From contig NZ_JAGGNV010000066.1 of the NCBI RefSeq assembly GCF_018614955.1, positions 1 to 64,000 of the forward strand: a stretch of DNA of 64,000 nucleotides, in the 5' to 3' direction. The stretch is from Variovorax paradoxus. GTDB lineage: Bacteria; Pseudomonadota; Gammaproteobacteria; Burkholderiales; Burkholderiaceae_C. A model generated the notes under the pieces. It ran no database searches, was not told the origin of the DNA, and was given only the letters and a program-made list of their open reading frames with translations. A program made the position numbers and the translations under genes. Below, in pieces: positions 17,324-27,760 of this stretch. Each line of letters opens with the position of its first letter. Position 1 is the stretch's first letter.

Positions 17324-20300
17324 TCAGTTCGGCGCCGGCTGCTGCTTGAGCGGCGGCGCCCCTTCCGGCGCATCGGCCGGGTCGGGCGCCCGGCCGCGGA
17401 TGCGCGCGACCGTGCGCTTGATCCAGTGCTCGATGTCGTCGATGTAGGTGAACACCGCCGGCACCACCAGCAGGCTCAGCACGGTGGAGGTGATCAGGCC
17501 GCCGATCACCGCCATCGCCATCGGCGCGCGGAAGCTGGAGTCGGCCGCACTCAGCCCGAAGGCGATCGGCGCCATGCCGGCGCCCATGGCGAGCGTGGTC
17601 ATGATGATTGGCCGCGCGCGCTTGTGGCAGGCGTCGCGCAGCGCGTCCCAGCGGCTCATGCCGTGGTCGCGGCGCGCGACGATCGCGTACTCGACCAAGA
17701 GGATCGAGTTCTTGGTCGCCACGCCCATCAGCATGATGAAGCCGATCATCGAAGGCATCGAGAGCGCCTTCTGTCCGATCAGCAAGCCCAGGAAGGCGCC
17801 GCCGAGCGCCAGCGGCAGCGCGCACAGGATCGTGACCGGGTGCAGGAAGTCCTTGAACAGCAGCACCAGCACGATGTAGATGCACAGCACGCCGGTCAGC
17901 ATCGCCAGACCGAAGCTCGCGAACAGCTCGCTCATCATTTCGGCATCGCCGACCTCGGCCACCCGCACGCCGGGCGGCAGGTTCTGGATCGAGGGCAGCT
18001 TCATCGCCGCGGTCTTGGCGTCGCCCAGGCCGACGCCCGAGAGTTCGATCTCGAAGTTGACATTGCGCGAGCGGTCGTAGCGGTCGATCACGGCCGGGCC
18101 GCCTTCCATGGTCAGCGTGGCGACCTGGCCGAGCATCACGGGGCCGTTCTTGCCCGGCACGCTGAGCCGTTCGAGCAGCGCCAGGTTCTGGCGCGCCGAG
18201 TCCTCGAGCTTGACCACGATCGGCACCTGGCGCTGCGCCAGGTTGAGCTTGGGCAGCGCCTGGTCGTAGTCGCCCAGCGTCGCGACGCGCAGCGTCTCGG
18301 CGATGGCCGAGCTGGTGACGCCCAGGTCGGCGGCGCGCGCGAAGTTCGGGCGCACCGCGATCTCGGGCCGGATCAGGCTCGCGGTCGAGGTGATGTTGCC
18401 CAGGCCGGGGATGGTGCGCAGGTCCTTCTCGACCGCGCGCGCCGCGCTCGTGAGCGCCGCCGGGTCTTCGCCGGTCAGCACCAGGATGTACTTCTCGCCC
18501 GAGCCGCCCAGGCCCACGGTGCTGCGCACGCCGGGCAGGGTTTCGAGGGCCTTGCGGATCTCGTTCTCGATGCCCTGCTTGCGCGGCCGGTCGCCGCGGT
18601 CCGCCAGCTTGATGGTGAGCGTGGCCTTGCGCGTCTCAGGCGTGCCGAAGTTGGCGAAAGGGTCGCCGCCCGCGCTGCCGCCGCCCACCGTGGTGTAGAC
18701 GCTCTTCACGTGCTCAACCGCCATCACGCGCTGCCGCGTCTCTTCGGCCATGGCCATGGTCTGGGCCAGCGTGGCACCCGGCGCGAGCGACAGGTAGACC
18801 TGCGTCTGCGAGTTGTCGTCGGGCGGGATGAAGCCGGTCTTGAGCAGCGGGATCATCGCCACCGACCCGAAGAAGAAGAGGGTGGCCAGCACCATCGTCG
18901 TGAAGCGATGCCTGAGGCTGCGCTCGGCCAGGCGCATGTAGAAGGCGAGCCAGCGCGGCTCCTTCTCGGCGCCGACGAGAGGCTTCAGGATGTAGGCGGC
19001 CATCATCGGCGTCAGCATCCGCGCCACCACCAGCGAGGCGAATACCGCGAGCGATGCGGTCCAGCCGAACTGCTTGAAGAACTTGCCGGCCACGCCGCTC
19101 ATGAAGGCGGTGGGCAGGAACACCGCGATCAGCGTGAAGGTGGTGGCGATCACCGCCAGTCCGATCTCGTCGGCCGCCTCCATCGCCGCCTGGTAGGGGC
19201 TCTTGCCCATGCGCAGGTGGCGCACGATGTTCTCGACCTCCACGATCGCATCGTCCACCAGGATGCCGACCACCAGCGAGAGCGCCAGGAGCGTCACCAC
19301 GTTGATCGAGAAGCCCAGCATGTACATGCCGATGAAGGCCGGGATCGCCGACATCGGCAGCGCGACGGCCGAGACGAAGGTGGCGCGCCAGTCGCGCAGG
19401 AACAGCCACACCACGATCACCGCCAGGATGGCGCCTTCGTAGAGCAGGTGCAGCGAGCCGTCGTACTCCTCCTGCACCGGCTCGACGAAATTGAAGGCTT
19501 CGGTGAGCTCGATGTCGGGATGCTGCGCGCGCAAATCGGCCAGCGCCTTCTGCACCGCGCCGCCGACCTCGACCTCGCTCGCGCCGCGGCTGCGCGCGAC
19601 TTCGAAGCCGACCACCGGCTTGCCGTCGAGCAGCGCGGCGGCGCGCGGCTCGGCGATGGTGTCGGACACGCGCGCCACCTGATCGAGCCGGATGCGGCGG
19701 CCGTCCGACAGCGGAATCTGCATGTCCGCCAACTCATCGGCCGAACGCACCGTGGCCAGCGTGCGCACCGGCTGCTCGCTGCCGCCCAGGTCGGTGCGGC
19801 CGCCGGCGCTTTCGGTCTGCACCTGACGCAGCTGGCGCGAGATGTCGGCCGCGGTGGCGCCCAGCGCCTGCAGCTTGGCCGGGTCGAGGTCGATATGCAC
19901 CTGGCGCGTGACGCCGCCCACGCGGTTGACCGCGCCGACGCCGCTGATGGCGAGCAGCTTCTTGGTCACCGTGTCGTCGACGAACCAGCTGAGCCCCTCC
20001 GGGTCCATGCGGGTGGAGGCGATGGTGAAGGCCAGCACCGGCTGGGCCGCGAAGTCCAGCTTGTTGATCACCGGATCGCGCACGTCGGCCGGCAGGTCGG
20101 CGCGCACCTTCTGCACGGCCGAGCGCACGTCGTCGACCGCTTCCTGCACCGGCTTCTCGAGCCGGAACTCGACGATCAGCGTCGCAGCGCCGTCCTGCAC
20201 CTTGGTCGTGATGTGCTTCAGGCCCTGCACGGTGGCGATCGAGTTCTCGAGCTTGCGCGCCACGTCGGTCTCGAGCTGCGAGGGCGCGGCGCCCGGCAGC

Positions 20301-20449
20301 GAGGCCGAGACGGTGACGGTCGGCAGGTCGATGTCGGGGAAGTTCTGCACCTTCATCGCGTTAAAGGACAGCAGGCCCGCGAAGGTGAGCAGCACGAACA
20401 GCATCACCGACGGGATCGGGTTGCGGATGGACCAGGCCGAGACGTTCAT
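17324..20449 (-). CDS. RND multidrug efflux transporter, inner-membrane pump (HAE1 family)
   Basis: 1041-aa AcrB-type proton-driven pump. N terminus NPIPSVMLFVLLTFAGLLSF; periplasmic porter domains; transmembrane block with VGILVDDAIVEVENIVRHL, where the paired Asp are the proton relay; late segment KNSILLVEYAI. The start at 20449 overlaps the stop of the adaptor gene (ATGA), a sign of translational coupling. It is the last of three genes (outer-membrane factor, adaptor, pump). Substrates unknown; MdtB/MuxB-like by general look. Confidence 0.93.
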   Translation of the reverse strand: MNVSAWSIRNPIPSVMLFVLLTFAGLLSFNAMKVQNFPDIDLPTVTVSASLPGAAPSQLETDVARKLENSIATVQGLKHITTKVQDGAATLIVEFRLEKPVQEAVDDVRSAVQKVRADLPADVRDPVINKLDFAAQPVLAFTIASTRMDPEGLSWFVDDTVTKKLLAISGVGAVNRVGGVTRQVHIDLDPAKLQALGATAADISRQLRQVQTESAGGRTDLGGSEQPVRTLATVRSADELADMQIPLSDGRRIRLDQVARVSDTIAEPRAAALLDGKPVVGFEVARSRGASEVEVGGAVQKALADLRAQHPDIELTEAFNFVEPVQEEYDGSLHLLYEGAILAVIVVWLFLRDWRATFVSAVALPMSAIPAFIGMYMLGFSINVVTLLALSLVVGILVDDAIVEVENIVRHLRMGKSPYQAAMEAADEIGLAVIATTFTLIAVFLPTAFMSGVAGKFFKQFGWTASLAVFASLVVARMLTPMMAAYILKPLVGAEKEPRWLAFYMRLAERSLRHRFTTMVLATLFFFGSVAMIPLLKTGFIPPDDNSQTQVYLSLAPGATLAQTMAMAEETRQRVMAVEHVKSVYTTVGGGSAGGDPFANFGTPETRKATLTIKLADRGDRPRKQGIENEIRKALETLPGVRSTVGLGGSGEKYILVLTGEDPAALTSAARAVEKDLRTIPGLGNITSTASLIRPEIAVRPNFARAADLGVTSSAIAETLRVATLGDYDQALPKLNLAQRQVPIVVKLEDSARQNLALLERLSVPGKNGPVMLGQVATLTMEGGPAVIDRYDRSRNVNFEIELSGVGLGDAKTAAMKLPSIQNLPPGVRVAEVGDAEMMSELFASFGLAMLTGVLCIYIVLVLLFKDFLHPVTILCALPLALGGAFLGLLIGQKALSMPSMIGFIMLMGVATKNSILLVEYAIVARRDHGMSRWDALRDACHKRARPIIMTTLAMGAGMAPIAFGLSAADSSFRAPMAMAVIGGLITSTVLSLLVVPAVFTYIDDIEHWIKRTVARIRGRAPDPADAPEGAPPLKQQPAPN

Positions 20450-21603
20450 GGACGCTGCTCCTTGTTCGGCGCGGCATCCACCACCCGCACCAGGTCGCCG
20501 TCGTTCAGGAAGCCGGCGCCCTGGACCACGACGCGCGCATCGGCCGGCAGCCTGGTCGTGATCTCGACGCGATCGCCGACACGGCGGCCGGTCTCGACCT
20601 TGAGTTGCGCGACGCGGTTGTCCGGCTGCAGCAAGAGCAGGTGGTTGAAGCCGTCGCGCGGCACGATCGACGCCTGTGGCACGGTGAGCGCGCTGCTGCG
20701 GCCGAGCTGGAAATCGCCGCGCGCGAACATGCCGGCCTTGATGCCGGTGTTCTCCAGAACGTTGGGAATGTCGACGTAGACCAGTGCCGCGCGCGTCTGT
20801 GGATCGACCGTCGGCGCGATGCTGCGCACCTTGCCGCTGACCTGGGCGCCGCTGGCGCTGATGACGATGGCCGGCGTGCCGACCGCGACCCGGCTCAGCT
20901 CGGCCGAGGTCACCTCGGCGCGCCATTCGAGCCGGCCCTGGCGGATCAGCCGGAACAGTTCGGTGCCGGCGCTGAGCACGCTGCCGACCGTGGCGGTGCG
21001 CGAGGAGATCACGCCGTCGTCGGGCGCCAGCACCTGCGTGTTGCGGCCGCGCACCTGCTGCGCCGCGAGCACCGCCTCGGCCGCCTCGACGCGGGCCTTG
21101 GCCGTCTGCTCGGTGGTCTGGTACTGGTTGATCTGCTGCTGGCTCAGCGCGCCGGTGGTCTGCAGCGTACGCGCCCGTGCGGCGTTGCCGGCGGCATCGG
21201 CGGCGGTGGCCTTGGCCTCGGCGAGCGAGGCACGCGCCTGTGCGACGTCGGCCTGCACGGTCTCTTGCGAAAAGGTCGCGAGTACCTGGCCCTTCTTGAC
21301 AAGGTCGCCGACGTTGACGCGCACCTCGGCCAGGCGCAGGCCGTTGGATTCGGAGCCGATGCTGGCTTCCTGCCAGGCCGCGACATTGCCGTTGGCGGCG
21401 AGCGTGACGGTGAGCTCGCTGGCCTCGGGCTTGGCGACGGTGACTGTCAGCGCCGGCTTGGCCGGCGCGGCCGCGGCGTCTTTGGCCTCGGCTGCGCCGG
21501 CGCCTTCCGGCTTGCCGCGCGAGAACATGAACGCGGCCGCGGCGGCGAGCAGCACGACCACGGCGAGCACGATGACGAGGGTGGAACGCTTCATTCTTTT
21601 CAT
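20446..21603 (-). CDS. RND efflux periplasmic adaptor (membrane fusion protein)
   Basis: 385-aa adaptor with one N-terminal membrane anchor (STLVIVLAVVVLLAAAAAFMF), a biotinyl-lipoyl-like half (RLAEVRVNVGDLVKKGQVLA), an alpha-helical hairpin (residues ~120-200), the second lipoyl half (LAPDDGVISSRTATVGSVL) and a beta-barrel. ATG at 21603 is chosen because it overlaps the outer-membrane-factor stop by 4 bp; a second ATG lies at 21594. It bridges the pump to the outer-membrane channel encoded upstream. Confidence 0.92.
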   Translation of the reverse strand: MKRMKRSTLVIVLAVVVLLAAAAAFMFSRGKPEGAGAAEAKDAAAAPAKPALTVTVAKPEASELTVTLAANGNVAAWQEASIGSESNGLRLAEVRVNVGDLVKKGQVLATFSQETVQADVAQARASLAEAKATAADAAGNAARARTLQTTGALSQQQINQYQTTEQTAKARVEAAEAVLAAQQVRGRNTQVLAPDDGVISSRTATVGSVLSAGTELFRLIRQGRLEWRAEVTSAELSRVAVGTPAIVISASGAQVSGKVRSIAPTVDPQTRAALVYVDIPNVLENTGIKAGMFARGDFQLGRSSALTVPQASIVPRDGFNHLLLLQPDNRVAQLKVETGRRVGDRVEITTRLPADARVVVQGAGFLNDGDLVRVVDAAPNKEQRP

Positions 21604-23087
21604 GATTTCGACGTCTGGGTCGTTGGAGTCGTGTTTGTCGTTGCGGATCCGGGCCGCGTCCAGCCGCCGCCCATCGAGCGATAGAGCGCCACCCAGGCCT
21701 CGGCGCGCTCGCGCTGCAGCGAGACGCGCGCGGTCTGCGCCGCGAACAGCGTGCGCCGCGAATCCTCGAGTTCGAACAGGCTGGCCAGGCCGCTCTGGTA
21801 GCGCGCGCTGGTGGCGTCGAAGGAGGCCTGGTAGTTCTGCACCGCCGCATCGGCATCGCCGGCGCGCGCGTCGGTGCTCTGCAGGTTGATCAGCGCTTCC
21901 TCGACCTCGCGCACCGCCTGGCGCACGTTGGAACGGTAGAGCGCGACGGCCTCGTCGTAGCGCGCCCGCGCGGCATCGACGTTGGCCGCGAGCGTGCCGC
22001 CGTCGAAGATCGGCACGCTGAGCGCGACCGGGCCGATGGTCCAGCTGTCCATCGTCTCGCGGATGCCGCTGGTGCGAATCTGGAGCCGGCCGATCGAGCC
22101 CTGCAGCGTGAGGCGCGGAAAGCGCTGCGCCAGCGCCGCGCCGGCGTCGCCGCTCGCCGCGGCCACGCCGAGTTCCGCCGAATAGACGTCGGGCCGCTGC
22201 GCGAGCGCCTCGGCCGGCACGCTGGCGACGGCCTGGACCGCCGGCAGCGGGCGATCGACCGGCGCGGCATCGAGCTTGGCCTGCAGCGTGCGCGCATCGA
22301 TGCCGGCGAGCGACACCAGCGCCTGCTGCAGCAGCGCGCACTGCGCCCGCTGCTGCGTGAGGCGTGCCGACGCATCGGAGGCGCCGGCACGCGCGAGCGC
22401 CGCCTCGGCCGGCGCGGTGAAGCCGGCACGCATCGACAGGTCGGTCAGGCGCGCGGTTTCTACGCGCGACTGCGTGTCCGACGTGGCCACCGCGAGCTGG
22501 CGCCGGCAGGCGCGCTCGCCGAGGTAGGTGGTGGCGGTCTCGGCCGCGACCGAGACCCGTGCCTCGTGCCATTTCGCATCGGCGCCCGCCAGCCGGGCCT
22601 GGCTGGCGTCGCGGCTGGCGCGCAGGCCGCCGAACAGGTCGATCTCCCAGCTCGATTGCAGGCCGGCCTGGATCGTCGTGATCGGCGGGATCGCGGTGAG
22701 GCCGCCGCCGGTGCCCGTGCCGGTGCCTGTTCCGCCGAAGCCGCTGGTGGGCGAGTTGCCGCGGCTGGCCGATACGTTGCCGGTGAGATTCGGCGCCAGT
22801 GCCGCGCCTGCGGACACGCGCGCCGCCCGCGCCTCCGCAATGCGCGCGGCCGCGCTGGCCACGCTGGGGCTGGCGGCCTGGGCGGCATCGATCAGCTCCA
22901 CCAGCAGCGGATCGTCGAGCTGGCGCCACCAGTCGGCCAGCACGGGCAGCGAGCCGCCATGAGGCAGGGGCGTGTGCCATTGCGCGGGCGTCGGTGCCGT
23001 CACCCGCTCGGGCGGGCGCGGCAGTGCGCAGGCCGACAGCAGCAGGGGAAGCGCGAGCCAGAGCGCGGGAAGCCGGGAGTTCCTCAT
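21600..23087 (-). CDS. RND efflux outer-membrane factor (NodT/OprM family lipoprotein)
   Basis: 495-aa TolC-like channel. Signal LWLALPLLLSACAL has a lipobox LSAC, so the mature protein is probably lipidated. Two OEP repeats are visible, with WWRQLDDPLLVELIDAAQ at the start of the mature region and the usual ARYQSGLASLFELEDSRRTLF near the C terminus. First gene of the efflux operon; ATG at 23087 is preferred over upstream starts because of the lipoprotein signal. No regulator gene adjoins; the sigma-54 activator at 23324 is divergent but more likely serves the ABC operon. Confidence 0.92.
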   Translation of the reverse strand: MRNSRLPALWLALPLLLSACALPRPPERVTAPTPAQWHTPLPHGGSLPVLADWWRQLDDPLLVELIDAAQAASPSVASAAARIAEARAARVSAGAALAPNLTGNVSASRGNSPTSGFGGTGTGTGTGGGLTAIPPITTIQAGLQSSWEIDLFGGLRASRDASQARLAGADAKWHEARVSVAAETATTYLGERACRRQLAVATSDTQSRVETARLTDLSMRAGFTAPAEAALARAGASDASARLTQQRAQCALLQQALVSLAGIDARTLQAKLDAAPVDRPLPAVQAVASVPAEALAQRPDVYSAELGVAAASGDAGAALAQRFPRLTLQGSIGRLQIRTSGIRETMDSWTIGPVALSVPIFDGGTLAANVDAARARYDEAVALYRSNVRQAVREVEEALINLQSTDARAGDADAAVQNYQASFDATSARYQSGLASLFELEDSRRTLFAAQTARVSLQRERAEAWVALYRSMGGGWTRPGSATTNTTPTTQTSKS

Positions 23088-23323
23088 GAGAAAAGCGTTC
23101 CGCAAAAGTGGCGTGGCTGGCGAACCGATCGTTCGCCGCTGGGCCGGGGCGCAGCCGGGTGGGCCGTGCAAGGCGCGCAGCATAGCAAGTCTGCGAGCCT
23201 CGAGAACCATTGCCCTTACTGCAATTCGAAAAACCTCGCATCCTAACCAAGTGCTAAGAATTCATTGATGCTGAACTCGTCTGCCATTGATGCGCCGGAG
23301 GATGTGCGCGCTACGATCCGGCC

Positions 23324-24847
<1,524 letters not shown>

Positions 24848-24864
24848 AAAACGTACAATTGTCT

Positions 24865-24895
24865 GAAATCAATGCAAATTAAGTGTCTTGATTTC
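24865..24895. promoter_or_regulatory. Candidate upstream activator site for the sigma-54 regulator
   Basis: Perfect 8-bp inverted repeat GAAATCAA (24865-24872) and TTGATTTC (24888-24895) separated by 15 bp, centred about 70 bp upstream of the -24 element. Size and position fit an enhancer dyad for a Fis-type NtrC-family activator. A terminator role for the preceding gene is unlikely because the stem is AT-rich and has no U-tract. Confidence 0.55.
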
Positions 24896-24950
24896 GGGCT
24901 TTGCCGGGGGCATCCGAGGGAAAGTCCTTTGCCATCAAGGCGATCAGGAC

Positions 24951-24967
24951 TGGCACGAACTGTGCAA
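24951..24967 (+). promoter_or_regulatory. Sigma-54 promoter of the ABC transporter operon
   Basis: TGGCACG-aact-GTGCAA: the invariant GG (24952-24953) and GC (24964-24965) are exactly 10 bp apart and the -24 box matches TGGCACG fully. It lies 34 bp before the ATG of the substrate-binding protein, directly downstream of the gene for a sigma-54 activator. Confidence 0.8.
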
Positions 24968-24998
24968 TATTCAGTCATCCCAAATCAGGAGACAAAGA

Positions 24999-26195
24999 AT
25001 GCACCGTCGTCACATCGTCGCCATCGCGGCGCTTGCCACCCTGGCCGCTTCCGCCCTCACGGCACCGGCCTGGGCCCAGTCGAACGAGATCAAGATCGCC
25101 CACATCTACAGCAAGACCGGTCCGCTCGAGGCCTACGGCAAGCAGACGCAGACCGGCTTCATGATGGGCCTCGACTACGCCACCGGCGGCACCATGGCCG
25201 TCAACGGCAAGAAGCTCGTCGTGATCGAAAAGGACGACCAGGGCAAGCCCGACCTCGGCAAGTCGCTGCTGGCGGCGGCCTACGCCGACGACAAGGCAGC
25301 GCTCGCGGTCGGCCCCACGTCCTCCGGCGTCGCGCTGGCAATGCTCCCGGTGGCGGAGGAATACAAGAAGATCCTGCTGGTCGAGCCCGCGGTGGCCGAC
25401 TCGATCACCGGCGACAAGTGGAACAAATACATCTTCCGCACCGGCCGCAATTCGAGCCAGGATGCGATCAGCAATGCGGTCGCGCTCGACAAGCCGGGCG
25501 TCAGCATCGCCACGCTGGCGCAGGACTATGCCTTCGGCCGCGACGGTGTGAAGGCCTTCAAGGATTCGGTCAAGAAGGCCAAGGTCGTCCATGAGGAGTA
25601 CCTGCCGCAGAACACCACCGACTTCACGGCCGGCGCCCAGCGCCTGATCGACAAGCTCAAGGACCTGCCGGGCCGCAAGGTGATCTGGATCGTATGGGCC
25701 GGCGCCGGCAATCCGTTCAAGATCGCCGACCTCGACCTCAAGCGCTACGGCATCGAGATCGCCACCGGCGGCAACATCCTGCCGGCGATGGCCAGCTACA
25801 AGCAGTTCCCGGGCATGGAAGGCGCGACCTACTACTACTTCGGCATCCCGAAGAATCCGGTGAACGAGGCGCTGGTCGCGGCCCACTACAAGCAGTTCAA
25901 GACGCCGCCCGACTTCTTCACGGCTGGCGGCTTCTCGGCTGCGATGGCGGTGGTGACGGCGCTCAAGAAGACCGGCGGCGACACCGGCACCAACAAGCTG
26001 ATCTCGACCATGGAAGGCATGAGCTTCGACACGCCCAAGGGTCCGATGACCTTCCGCAAGGAAGACCACCAGGCGCTGCAGAGCATGTACCACTTCAAGA
26101 TCAAGGCCGACCCGGCCTTCGCCTGGGGCGTGCCGGAACTGGTGCACGAGATCAAGGCGTCCGAGATGGACATCCCTGTCAAGAACAAGCGCTGA
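24999..26195 (+). CDS. Branched-chain-amino-acid-type ABC transporter substrate-binding protein
   Basis: 398-aa periplasmic protein of the LivJ/LivK (Peripla_BP_6) family: signal peptide AIAALATLAASALTAPAWAQ, mature start NEIKIAHIYSKTGPLEAYGKQTQTG, and GPTSSGVALAMLPVAEEYKKILLVEPAV. AGGAGA precedes the ATG at 24999. Many members in this order bind aromatic acids, amides or urea rather than leucine; an alpha/beta hydrolase at the end of the operon suggests an ester or amide substrate (inference). Confidence 0.92.
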   Translation: MHRRHIVAIAALATLAASALTAPAWAQSNEIKIAHIYSKTGPLEAYGKQTQTGFMMGLDYATGGTMAVNGKKLVVIEKDDQGKPDLGKSLLAAAYADDKAALAVGPTSSGVALAMLPVAEEYKKILLVEPAVADSITGDKWNKYIFRTGRNSSQDAISNAVALDKPGVSIATLAQDYAFGRDGVKAFKDSVKKAKVVHEEYLPQNTTDFTAGAQRLIDKLKDLPGRKVIWIVWAGAGNPFKIADLDLKRYGIEIATGGNILPAMASYKQFPGMEGATYYYFGIPKNPVNEALVAAHYKQFKTPPDFFTAGGFSAAMAVVTALKKTGGDTGTNKLISTMEGMSFDTPKGPMTFRKEDHQALQSMYHFKIKADPAFAWGVPELVHEIKASEMDIPVKNKR

Positions 26196-26201
26196 TCCTC
26201 G

Positions 26202-27035
26202 ATGCTCGAAACGCGCGGGCTCACCGTCCGTTTCGGAGGCCACGTCGCGGTCAACGATGTCAGTTGCAGCTTTGCACCTGGCACGCTGACCGCGATCGTC
26301 GGCCCGAACGGCGCGGGCAAGACCACCTACTTCAACCTGATCTCAGGTCAGCTCAAGGCCACAGCCGGAACCGTGTCGCTCGATGGGCAACTGCTCTCCG
26401 GGCAGAGCGCCTCGGCGCGCACGCGGGCCGGGCTGGGCCGGGCCTTCCAGTTGACGAATCTGTTTCCCAATCTCACCGTGCTGGAGAACGTGCGGCTCGC
26501 GGTGCAGGCGACACGCGAGGGCGCGCACCGGCGCGGGCTCAATCTCTGGAGCATCTGGAGCGATCATCGCGCGCTGACCGAGCGCGCCGATGCGATCCTG
26601 GCCGAGGTCGCGCTCAAGGCCAAGGAGCATGCGACGGTCGCAAGCCTGCCCCACGGCGACCAGCGCAAGCTCGAAGTGGCGCTCCTGATGGCGCTCGAAC
26701 CGAAGGTCTTCATGTTCGACGAACCGACGGCCGGCATGCATGCGGCCGAGGCGCCGGTGATCCTGGATCTGATCCGCGCGCTCAAGAAGGACAGGACGAA
26801 AACCATCCTCCTGGTCGAGCACAAGATGGACGTGGTGCGCGAGCTCGCGGACCGCATCATCGTGCTGCACAACGGGCAACTGGTGGCCGACGGAGCGCCG
26901 TCGGAGGTGATCGCTTCGCCGATCGTGCAGGAGGCTTATCTCGGCTTGCCTGCGGCTGGCGCCGAGGACGCTTCGCGGCATGTGACCGCCCCCATCCCGG
27001 CCTTCCCCCGCGCGGGGGAAGGAGCAACACCATGA
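26202..27035 (+). CDS. livG: ABC transporter ATP-binding protein, LivG type
   Basis: 277-aa ATPase: Walker A GPNGAGKTT near residue 31, a short Q-loop region, a signature region in which the usual LSGG is replaced by SLPHGDQRKLEVALLMALEPKVFMFDEPTAGM, and switch His in LLVEHKMDVV. The SLPHGDQR form is common in this transporter family. The last ~20 codons (from DASRHVT) run through a palindromic repeat at 27001-27022 and look like a non-homologous extension. The stop overlaps the livF start by 4 bp. Confidence 0.9.
   Translation: MLETRGLTVRFGGHVAVNDVSCSFAPGTLTAIVGPNGAGKTTYFNLISGQLKATAGTVSLDGQLLSGQSASARTRAGLGRAFQLTNLFPNLTVLENVRLAVQATREGAHRRGLNLWSIWSDHRALTERADAILAEVALKAKEHATVASLPHGDQRKLEVALLMALEPKVFMFDEPTAGMHAAEAPVILDLIRALKKDRTKTILLVEHKMDVVRELADRIIVLHNGQLVADGAPSEVIASPIVQEAYLGLPAAGAEDASRHVTAPIPAFPRAGEGATP
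27001..27022. repeat. Perfect 22-bp palindrome (extragenic-type repeat) at the livG-livF junction
   Basis: The 22 bases from CCTTCCCCC to GGGGGAAGG read identically on both strands (centre GCGC). The encoded tail of LivG reads AFPRAGEGATP, a tail I associate with repeats of this type elsewhere in the Comamonadaceae (recollection, not checked). In mRNA it would form a strong hairpin 9 bases before the livF start codon. Confidence 0.6.
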
Positions 27036-27760
27036 GCCATCCAGCCTTGTTGCAACTCGAAGGCGTGCATACCCACATCGGCGCCTATCACATCCTCCAC
27101 GGTGTCGATCTTGCAGTGCCCCGTGGCCAGCTCACGATGCTGCTGGGCCGCAACGGCGCCGGCAAGACCACCACGCTCAGAACCATCATGGGCCTGTGGC
27201 ATGCGTCCGAGGGCCGTGTGCGCTTCGGCGACCAGGACATCACGGCCTTGCATACGCCGCAGATCGCCGGGCTCGGCATCGCCTACGTGCCCGAGAACAT
27301 GGGCATCTTCTCGGACCTCACGGTCAGGGAGAACATGCTGCTCGCGGCGCGCGGCGCGAAGAATGCCGAGCAGATGGACGATGCGCGCCTCGCGTGGATC
27401 TTCAAGCTCTTCCCCGCGGTCGAGAAGTTCTGGAACCATCCGGCCGGCAAGCTCTCGGGTGGCCAGAAGCAGATGCTCGCGGTGGCCCGCGCGATCGTCG
27501 AGCCGCGCGAGCTGCTGATCATCGATGAGCCGAGCAAGGGCCTTGCGCCGGCCATCATCAACAACATGATCGACGCCTTCAGCGAGCTCAAGCGCGGTGG
27601 CGTCACCATTCTCCTGGTCGAGCAGAACATCAACTTCGCGCAGCGCCTGGGCGACACCGTGGCCGTGATGGACAACGGGCGCGTGGTGCACAGCGGCACG
27701 ATGGCCGCGTTCTCGGCCGACGAACAACTGCAGCAGTCCTTGCTGGGGCTCGCCTTATGA
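27032..27760 (+). CDS. livF: ABC transporter ATP-binding protein, LivF type
   Basis: 242-aa ATPase: Walker A GRNGAGKTTTLRTIMG, signature LSGGQKQMLAVARAI, Walker B LLIIDEPSKGLAP, switch LLVEQNINFAQ, all in the LivF pattern. ATG at 27032 overlaps the livG stop; its own stop overlaps livH by 4 bp. It would form the heterodimeric ATPase with LivG. Confidence 0.92.
   Translation: MSHPALLQLEGVHTHIGAYHILHGVDLAVPRGQLTMLLGRNGAGKTTTLRTIMGLWHASEGRVRFGDQDITALHTPQIAGLGIAYVPENMGIFSDLTVRENMLLAARGAKNAEQMDDARLAWIFKLFPAVEKFWNHPAGKLSGGQKQMLAVARAIVEPRELLIIDEPSKGLAPAIINNMIDAFSELKRGGVTILLVEQNINFAQRLGDTVAVMDNGRVVHSGTMAAFSADEQLQQSLLGLAL

Noticed and set aside
17192..20779. A 1195-codon plus-strand frame opposite the RND pump
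   Set aside because: His/Arg/Gln/Asp-rich shadow of the pump gene, no ribosome site and no domain.
17324..21856. A 1510-codon open frame fusing the RND pump with upstream sequence
   Set aside because: The first ~470 codons are out of frame with the adaptor gene and have Arg/Gly-rich shadow composition; the pump starts at 20449 with an ATGA overlap.
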